Source: an uncultured Bacteroidales bacterium (GTDB taxonomy: Bacteria > Bacteroidota > Bacteroidia > Bacteroidales > Paludibacteraceae). From it: a DNA stretch of 64,000 nt. Each line of letters begins with the position of its first letter. Position 1 is the stretch's first letter. The position numbers were made by a program, and so were the translations under genes. The notes under the pieces are model-generated. The model worked only from the letters and a program-made list of their open reading frames with translations, was not told the DNA's origin and did not search any database. The stretch covers positions 62,001 to 126,000 of the forward strand of contig CAMJJT010000004.1 in NCBI GenBank assembly GCA_946406195.1. The letters are read 5' to 3'. Of this stretch, positions 58,514-64,000 are shown piece by piece.

Positions 58514-61402
58514 ATGGAATACAACTTTTCAGAGATTGAGAAAAAGTGGCAAAAAGCGTGGGATGAGAACGGCGTTTACACCGTTTCCAACGATTCCGAC
58601 AAGCCGCACTACTACGTGTTGGACATGTTCCCTTATCCTTCGGGAGCGGGACTGCATGTCGGTCACCCCTTAGGCTATATTGCCAGCGATATTTACAGCC
58701 GTTACAAACGCTTGAAGGGCTTTAACGTGTTGCACCCGATGGGTTTTGACTCTTATGGTCTGCCGGCGGAGCAATACGCTATTCAGACAGGTCAACACCC
58801 GGAGAAAACGACCTTTGAGAACATCGACCGCTACATTTCGCAGCTAAAGAAAATCGGTTTCTGCTACGACTGGAACCGCGAGGTGCGTACCTGCGATCCG
58901 AAGTTCTACAAGTGGACCCAATGGGCGTTTGTGCAGATGTTCAACAGCTATTTCGATCCAAAGACGCAGAAAGCACAGCCGATTAGCAAACTCATCGCTG
59001 AGTTCGAGGCGAATGACCCGAAATGGGCGACGATGAGCGAGAAAGAGCAGCAAGAGAAGTTGATGAACTATCGTATCGCGTACCTCGCCGATACTAAGGT
59101 TAACTGGTGTCCGAAGTTGGGAACGGTGTTGGCGAACGACGAAGTGTCCGAAGGTCTTTCCGTCCGCGGCGGTTATCCCGTGGAACAGCGTGTGATGCGG
59201 CAGTGGTGTCTGCGCGTGAGCGCTTATGCCGGACGCCTATTGGAGGGCTTGGATAGAATCGACTGGACCGAATCCCTCAAAGAAACCCAGCGCAACTGGA
59301 TCGGTCGCTCTGAGGGAGCAGAGATGCAGTTTGCCGTCAAAGGCCAAGACGAGCCGTTCACGATTTTCACCACGCGTGCGGATACTATCTTCGGCGTGAC
59401 TTTTATGGTTCTTGCGCCGGAGAGCGAGTACGTCAACCGGGTCGTAACGCCGGAACAGAAAGCAGAAGTGGACGCTTATCTGGCGCGATGCAAGAACCGC
59501 ACAGAGCGCGAGCGTATTGCCGACCGCAAAGTGACGGGAGTCTTCACCGGCTCGTACGCGATTAACCCGCTCACGCAAGGCGAGATACCTATTTATATAT
59601 CGGATTACGTGCTCGCAGGCTACGGAACAGGCGCTATCATGGCGGTTCCGGCGCACGACAGCCGTGACTACGCGTTCGCTAAGCATTTCAACCTGCCGAT
59701 TATTCCGCTGATTGAAGGAGCGGACGTTTCCGAGGAGTCGTTCGACGCCAAAGAGGGCAAGATGATCAACTCCGGTTTCCTCAACGGCATGGAAGTCAAG
59801 GACGCCATTCAGGCGATGAAGGAATATATCACGAACACAGGCATCGGTCGTGTAAAAGTCAATTATCGTCTCCGCGACGCTATTTTCTCGCGCCAGCGTT
59901 ATTGGGGCGAACCGTTCCCTGTGTATTACAAAGACGGCATGCCTTACCCTTTGCCGGAAGACAAGTTGCCGCTGGAGTTGCCGGAAGTAAGTGCTTTCCT
60001 GCCGACCGAGACAGGCGAACCGCCGTTGGGCAACGCACAGTTATGGGCTTGGGACGAAAAGAATAAAAAGGTAGTGGACAAAAGTCTTTTGTCTTTGAGC
60101 GATAGCGGTCTTTCTACTTTGAGCGAAGCGGTCTATCCTCTGGAGCTCTGTACTATGCCGGGCTTTGCCGGTTCGTCTGCGTATTATCTCCGTTATATGG
60201 ATCCGCATAACGACGAAGCCCTCGTGGGCAAGCAAGCCAACGACTACTGGCGTCAAGTGGATCTCTATCTGGGCGGTTCTGAGCACGCAACAGGTCACTT
60301 GATTTATTCGCGTTTCTGGAATAAGTTCCTCTATGATCTCGGCTACGTGTGCGAAGACGAGCCGTTCAAGAAACTCATCAACCAAGGTATGATCCAAGGC
60401 CGTTCGAACTTCGTCTATCGCTATATTGGCGAGGGTGCGACGGGTAACCTCTATATCTCGTATAACCTCATTGAGAACCCCGAATACAAGGACAAAGTGC
60501 AACCGATTCACGTCAATGTGAATATCGTCAACAATGATGTGCTCGACATCAACGCGTTCCGTGCATGGATGCCGGAGTTCAAGAACGCCGAGTTCGTCTT
60601 TGCCGATGGTACGTCGTCCGAGTTAACGGGTTATACCGCCGGTGCAAAGCAGTATATCTGCGGCTGGGCGGTAGAGAAAATGTCCAAGTCGATGTTCAAC
60701 GTCGTGAACCCCGATGATGTCATCGCTAAGTTCGGAGCCGACACCTTGCGTCTCTATGAGATGTTCCTCGGTCCGCTGGAGATGTCGAAGCCTTGGGACA
60801 CGAATGGTATTGACGGTGTGCACCGTTTCCTCCGCCGCTTGTGGAATATGTACGAGACGATCACCGACGAAGAGCCGACGAAAGAGGAACTCAAGAGCCT
60901 GCACAAACTCATTAAGAAGATTACGTGGGACATCGAGAACTTCTCGTTCAACACCTCGATCCCTGCCTTCATGATCGCGCAGAACGAACTCTCCGCACTC
61001 AAGTGCAACAAGCGTGCAATCCTTGAACCGATTGCTATCCTTCTTGCGCCATACGCCCCGCATATCGCAGAGGAAATGTGGCATAGATGCCAAGCAATCA
61101 GCAAGAAAGTTTCCTCAGAAAATTTTATTGACCTTCAAGCTAGTTTAGATGAGGTTCGTTCCTTTGTTGTCAATGCCGAGTGGCCGGAGTGCAACGAGGC
61201 GTACTTGGTTGAGGATACGCAGAAATACCCTGTGCAGTTCAATGGCAAAGTGCGTTTCACGCTCGAGTGCCCGAAAGACACGCCGAAAGAGGAAGTGGAG
61301 AAACTTGTCCTCGCGCACGAAGACACATCCAAATATCTCGCCGGCAACACGGTGAAGAAAATCATCGTCGTTCCCGGCAGGATTGTCAACATTGTGATGT
61401 AA
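58514..61402 (+). CDS. leuS: Leucyl-tRNA synthetase
   Basis: The 962-residue class I synthetase has the HIGH box as [21 protein letters not shown], the editing domain ([38 protein letters not shown]), and the KMSKS box as [18 protein letters not shown]. An in-frame stretch (60077-60135) made of CTTTTGTCTTTGAGCGATAGC-like words encodes [18 protein letters not shown], just before [21 protein letters not shown] Fic gene starts three bases after the stop. Confidence 0.96.
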   Translation: MEYNFSEIEKKWQKAWDENGVYTVSNDSDKPHYYVLDMFPYPSGAGLHVGHPLGYIASDIYSRYKRLKGFNVLHPMGFDSYGLPAEQYAIQTGQHPEKTTFENIDRYISQLKKIGFCYDWNREVRTCDPKFYKWTQWAFVQMFNSYFDPKTQKAQPISKLIAEFEANDPKWATMSEKEQQEKLMNYRIAYLADTKVNWCPKLGTVLANDEVSEGLSVRGGYPVEQRVMRQWCLRVSAYAGRLLEGLDRIDWTESLKETQRNWIGRSEGAEMQFAVKGQDEPFTIFTTRADTIFGVTFMVLAPESEYVNRVVTPEQKAEVDAYLARCKNRTERERIADRKVTGVFTGSYAINPLTQGEIPIYISDYVLAGYGTGAIMAVPAHDSRDYAFAKHFNLPIIPLIEGADVSEESFDAKEGKMINSGFLNGMEVKDAIQAMKEYITNTGIGRVKVNYRLRDAIFSRQRYWGEPFPVYYKDGMPYPLPEDKLPLELPEVSAFLPTETGEPPLGNAQLWAWDEKNKKVVDKSLLSLSDSGLSTLSEAVYPLELCTMPGFAGSSAYYLRYMDPHNDEALVGKQANDYWRQVDLYLGGSEHATGHLIYSRFWNKFLYDLGYVCEDEPFKKLINQGMIQGRSNFVYRYIGEGATGNLYISYNLIENPEYKDKVQPIHVNVNIVNNDVLDINAFRAWMPEFKNAEFVFADGTSSELTGYTAGAKQYICGWAVEKMSKSMFNVVNPDDVIAKFGADTLRLYEMFLGPLEMSKPWDTNGIDGVHRFLRRLWNMYETITDEEPTKEELKSLHKLIKKITWDIENFSFNTSIPAFMIAQNELSALKCNKRAILEPIAILLAPYAPHIAEEMWHRCQAISKKVSSENFIDLQASLDEVRSFVVNAEWPECNEAYLVEDTQKYPVQFNGKVRFTLECPKDTPKEEVEKLVLAHEDTSKYLAGNTVKKIIVVPGRIVNIVM
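60077..60135. repeat. In-frame TCTTTGAGCG element inside leuS
   Basis: ACAAAAGTCTTTTGTC (inverted repeat), then GAGCGATAGCGGTCT and GAGCGAAGCGGTCT copies. On the minus strand it reads AGACCGCTTCGCTC-AAAG, the element also found at 12045-12105 and 21345-21390. Confidence 0.8.
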
Positions 61403-61405
61403 CGA

Positions 61406-62611
61406 ATGGCAAAGAAGGCGGACATAGAAAACCCGTACATTCCGGAGTTTGAAAAGTATCTTCGAACTCCGGAGCCATCTGTGCGCGAGCGTGCAGACTA
61501 TTGGCGTACGGCTATCGGTCTTCAAGCCGTTGATCAACTGACCGTTTCTGATTTCCTCAAGCAAACCGCCCAAGAGCATATAGAGGGGCAGATTAGTGCT
61601 GACGAGGCGGAACAAAGGATTAAGGCATACTACCAAGCGAAAGAAATCCGTTTGCCCGATGATGATGAGAAAGAGGAAGCGGATAAAGTAGCAATGAATA
61701 TCACTAAGTTACTTAGTGAGCAATCGTTTACGTTCAGCGTGGCAGGTTTGGCGTCCATCCATCGGCAGATATTCAAAGGTGTCTTCAAGCACGCAGGGCA
61801 GTTCCGAGACTACGACATTACCAAAAAAGAATGGGTTTTGGACGGCGACACGGTGCTTTATGCCAGTTGTACACAGTTGCAAGCAACGCTGGAGTATGAT
61901 TTGGAGCAAGAGAAGCTGTTTGACTACTCCAACCTCGCTCTTCCCGATGCTATTCGTCATATTGCTGCATTTGTAGCGAATATCTGGCAAATCCATCCCT
62001 TCCGTGAGGGCAACACACGTACTACTGCAGTTTTTACTATCAAATACTTGCGTTCGATAGGATTTCGGAATATAGATAATACGCTTTTTGAGCAACACTC
62101 ATGGTTCTTCAGAAACGCGCTCGTGCGCGCCAATTATAAGAACGCGCGAATTGGTGTCAATAACTCACCGCAATACTTGGAGCGTTTCTTCCGTAACCTG
62201 CTGCTGGGCGAACAAATGCCGCTGCATAACAGAGATTTGCACATATCAAACATGAACGTTCAAAGCGCGGAGACCGAACAAGTACCGAACAAGCGCCGTA
62301 CAAGTTCAGAACAAGTACAGGACAAGTGCGGGACAAGCAACCTAATAAGCACTGGAAATCAACTATATACGGAAGACGAGAATACCATTCGTTTGGTTAT
62401 GTCTATAGGGCTTGAAAAGCTATCTATTAAGGAGATAATGGGTAAAATAGAATTGAAGCACCGCCCGACTTTTATGGAGAACTACCTCAATCCCGCCATA
62501 GAAAACGGCTTTGTACGTCTGCTTTATCCCGACAGTCCTCGCCACCCTCGCCAGAAATACCTGCTGACGGTAAAAGGAATGATGCTGTTAAATCAGTTAT
62601 CGAACAAATAA
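61406..62611 (+). CDS. Fic-family protein with VbhA-like N-terminal domain
   Basis: The 401-residue protein has three parts. Residues 25-75 (RADYWRTAIGLQAVDQLTVS and HIEGQISADEAEQRIKAYYQA) resemble an antitoxin VbhA-like domain. The Fic core follows, with FRDYDITKKEW and the active-site HPFREGNTRTTAVF (about residues 197-210; Thr where many Fic proteins have Gly). A C-terminal winged-helix-like segment ends it. Fic enzymes transfer AMP or other groups to Tyr, Ser or Thr. A clear (S/T)xxxE(G/N) inhibitory motif was not found. A tandem 11-nt array encodes the linker (62273-62338). Confidence 0.85.
   Translation: MAKKADIENPYIPEFEKYLRTPEPSVRERADYWRTAIGLQAVDQLTVSDFLKQTAQEHIEGQISADEAEQRIKAYYQAKEIRLPDDDEKEEADKVAMNITKLLSEQSFTFSVAGLASIHRQIFKGVFKHAGQFRDYDITKKEWVLDGDTVLYASCTQLQATLEYDLEQEKLFDYSNLALPDAIRHIAAFVANIWQIHPFREGNTRTTAVFTIKYLRSIGFRNIDNTLFEQHSWFFRNALVRANYKNARIGVNNSPQYLERFFRNLLLGEQMPLHNRDLHISNMNVQSAETEQVPNKRRTSSEQVQDKCGTSNLISTGNQLYTEDENTIRLVMSIGLEKLSIKEIMGKIELKHRPTFMENYLNPAIENGFVRLLYPDSPRHPRQKYLLTVKGMMLLNQLSNK
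62273..62338. repeat. Six tandem 11-nt units inside the Fic gene
   Basis: ACCGAACAAGT, ACCGAACAAGC, GCCGTACAAGT, TCAGAACAAGT, ACAGGACAAGT and GCGGGACAAGC in uninterrupted series. Because 11 is not a multiple of 3 the protein repeat is 11 residues (TEQVPNKRRTS / SEQVQDKCGTS). Confidence 0.92.
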
Positions 62612-62619
62612 CCTCAAAT

Positions 62620-62645
62620 AAAATCCCGCCGATGGCGAAATAAGG
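62620..62645. repeat. Dispersed element related to the 55112-55155 repeat
   Basis: AAATCCCGCCGATGGCGAAATAA here compares with AAATCCCGCCTATAGCAAAATAA at 55112-55134 (three differences). It fills the Fic-DUF1848 gap. Confidence 0.7.
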
Positions 62646-62652
62646 AATATAT

Positions 62653-63705
62653 ATGACTTGGGAAAAAGTAAAAATACAACGCGAAAACGGAGAATGGGTA
62701 GAAGCCCAAGCTCCTGTTATTGTTTCTGCAAGTCGCAGTACAGATATTCCGGCTTTTTATTCTGAGTGGTTCTTTCATCGATTAAACGTGGGTTACTCTG
62801 CATGGACTAATCCTTTTAACGGAGTCAAAAGTTACGTATCATACAAAGACACTCGTTTTATTGTCTTTTGGTCAAAAAATCCGGCTCCACTCATTTCCCA
62901 TTTAAACTACTTGAAAGAACATAATATTGGATGTTATATTCAATATTCGCTTAATGATTATGAGAACGAACGATTAGAACGTGGCGTTCCTCCATTGAAT
63001 TCTCGCATTGATACTTTCAAAAAACTTGTAGAGCAATTAGGTAAAGGTCATGTAATCTGGCGTTTCGATCCACTTTTGTTAACAGTCGACATTACTCCGG
63101 AATTACTTCTGCAAAAGATAGAAAATATAGGCGATAAATTGCAAGGATATACAGAAAAATTGGTTTTCAGTTTTGCAGATATTTTGACCTATCGGAAAGT
63201 TAAGAGCAATTTAGAAAAGAACCATATTCCATATATAGATTGGACTGAAGAAATGATGCAAGATTTTGCGAAGAAACTTGTTCAACTCAATAAAAAATGG
63301 AATTATGAATTGGCTACATGTGGGGAGAAACTGAGTTTTGAAGGAGTTACACATAATCATTGTATCGATGATAATTTAATTATTCGTTTTGCATACAATG
63401 ATAAGAAACTAATGGAATTTCTAAAGGTCAAAATATATCCAATGCCAAACGCTGACATTTTCGGAGAAATACCATCTTTACCCAATGACGCCATCATTCT
63501 CCCAAATGGCACTTATGCTACGCATGGTAACAATCAAGATAAAGGTCAACGCCAATTCTGTGGTTGCATAAATAGCAAAGATATCGGAGAATACAATACT
63601 TGTCCACATTTATGTGAATATTGTTATGCAAACACAAGTAAAGAGATTGCATTAAATAACTATCGTCAATATTCCAAGGAAAGGACTAAAGAGTCAATTG
63701 TATGA
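62653..63705 (+). CDS. DUF1848-family Cys-cluster protein
   Basis: The 350-residue protein matches the DUF1848 layout: VIVSASRSTDIPAFYSEWFF, SYKDTRFIVFWSKNP, YTLNDYE-type strands and a C-terminal QFCGCINSKDIGEYNTCPH followed by LCEYCYAN with several Cys. The Cys set suggests an Fe-S cluster and the barrel-like pattern a radical-SAM relationship, but no reaction is known. It is AT-rich compared with leuS. It overlaps the next gene by four bases. Confidence 0.8.
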   Translation: MTWEKVKIQRENGEWVEAQAPVIVSASRSTDIPAFYSEWFFHRLNVGYSAWTNPFNGVKSYVSYKDTRFIVFWSKNPAPLISHLNYLKEHNIGCYIQYSLNDYENERLERGVPPLNSRIDTFKKLVEQLGKGHVIWRFDPLLLTVDITPELLLQKIENIGDKLQGYTEKLVFSFADILTYRKVKSNLEKNHIPYIDWTEEMMQDFAKKLVQLNKKWNYELATCGEKLSFEGVTHNHCIDDNLIIRFAYNDKKLMEFLKVKIYPMPNADIFGEIPSLPNDAIILPNGTYATHGNNQDKGQRQFCGCINSKDIGEYNTCPHLCEYCYANTSKEIALNNYRQYSKERTKESIV

Positions 63706-64000
63706 TGAATGCTCAATTGATAGTAGAAGAGTGTTATAAAAGACTTCCCTATAATCTAAAGACAAGACCATGGGAAGTCACTAATCATGGTCGAGCCATA
63801 TTGCAAACTGAGGATCAATTAAACGCATATTTGGCGGCATATGGAGAAACTCATATAATTAAATGTCGTGCTGCAATCCAAAATTTGCCATTGGAACATC
63901 TTCAACACTTTAATTACGAGATTCTTGATTGGGGCTGTGGTCAAGGCATAGCATCATTAGTCTTGATAGATTACTTAAGGGAAAGAAAATTACTCGGTAA
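63702..64000 (+). CDS. Partial SAM-dependent methyltransferase
   Basis: From ATG at 63702 (ATGA overlap with the DUF1848 stop) 99 codons are seen before the window ends. EILDWGCGQGIASLVLIDYL is a typical SAM-binding motif I. The ~75 residues before it (LPYNLKTRPWEVTNHGRAIL) do not match a family I know. AT-rich and probably transferred together with the DUF1848 gene. Confidence 0.7.
   Translation, partial: MMNAQLIVEECYKRLPYNLKTRPWEVTNHGRAILQTEDQLNAYLAAYGETHIIKCRAAIQNLPLEHLQHFNYEILDWGCGQGIASLVLIDYLRERKLLG

Overview
The window reads as a chromosomal segment of a Bacteroidales bacterium, probably an anaerobic, fibre-degrading gut or sediment type. Three things support this. It carries a type IX secretion core (PorP-GldK-GldL-GldM-GldN). 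It has several genes known mainly from Bacteroidetes (DUF3078, DUF3098, DUF4292, DUF6048, DUF2795 and a Bacteroidetes-type fumarate reductase). Its promoters have the phylum's form, TTTG/TTGC at about -33 and TAnnTTTG at about -7. Shine-Dalgarno sequences are mostly absent and A-rich leaders precede many start codons. The family or genus cannot be fixed from the sequence; Paludibacteraceae is only a guess. No tRNA, rRNA, CRISPR array or complete insertion sequence was seen.

Layout. 1-16442 is almost all minus strand: a partial coiled-coil protein, a peptide transporter, ilvE, a WbqC-like protein, lepB, dapB, a pectinesterase, a U32 peptidase that has lost its C-terminal part to a separate frame, a tightly overlapping chain (SpoU methyltransferase, short RimM, Rieske-like lipoprotein, FKBP lipoprotein, EnvC-like protein, DUF4292 lipoprotein, TPR protein, dut), a lipid kinase, and a membrane protein beside a membrane-anchored HTH protein. 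16792-21347 (plus) holds secA and a DUF3078 protein. 21399-24774 (minus) is an operon nadK-lgt-fmt-HD protein. 24950-32072 (plus) holds pdxJ, an ExbB/ExbD/TonB set, a DJ-1 protein and the three-subunit succinate dehydrogenase/fumarate reductase. 32171-35621 (minus) holds a secreted pectate lyase, ybeY and a SpmA/SpmB-like membrane protein. 35682-54246 (plus) is a long co-directional run: methyltransferase, cobalamin adenosyltransferase, T9SS core, ftsX, uppP, truB, queA, ung, polA, several Bacteroidetes hypotheticals and transketolase. 54247-64000 is a mixed accessory region: a four-helix-bundle gene inside tandem repeats, a STAS-like gene between direct repeats, an AT-rich LtaS-type sulfatase-fold gene behind a structured leader, leuS, a Fic protein, a DUF1848 protein and the start of a methyltransferase.

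Genes that work together: the pectate lyase ends in a T9SS-type C-terminal signal and can be exported by the encoded PorP/GldKLMN machine. With the secreted pectinesterase this suggests pectin use. LepB, Lgt and SecA handle export and lipoprotein maturation. The Frd/Sdh complex supports anaerobic respiration, and ExbB/ExbD/TonB energises outer-membrane uptake.

The most unusual signal is a set of short-word tandem repeats (7, 8-9, 10 or 11 nt, a different word at each locus) and small GC-rich palindromes. They fill nearly every spacer, often end right at the next start codon, and also occur in frame inside essential genes (lepB, dapB, secA, fmt, polA, leuS and others). In polA they occupy the place of the missing 3'-5' exonuclease domain, and in the EnvC-like gene they encode the signal peptide. 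Two spacer pairs at distant loci share 26-bp and 30-bp identical stretches oriented toward the downstream start codon. The second strong signal is the 55803-56035 leader, which can form mutually exclusive long RNA pairings, one ending in a U-tract, plus a 13-bp hairpin that abuts the start codon.
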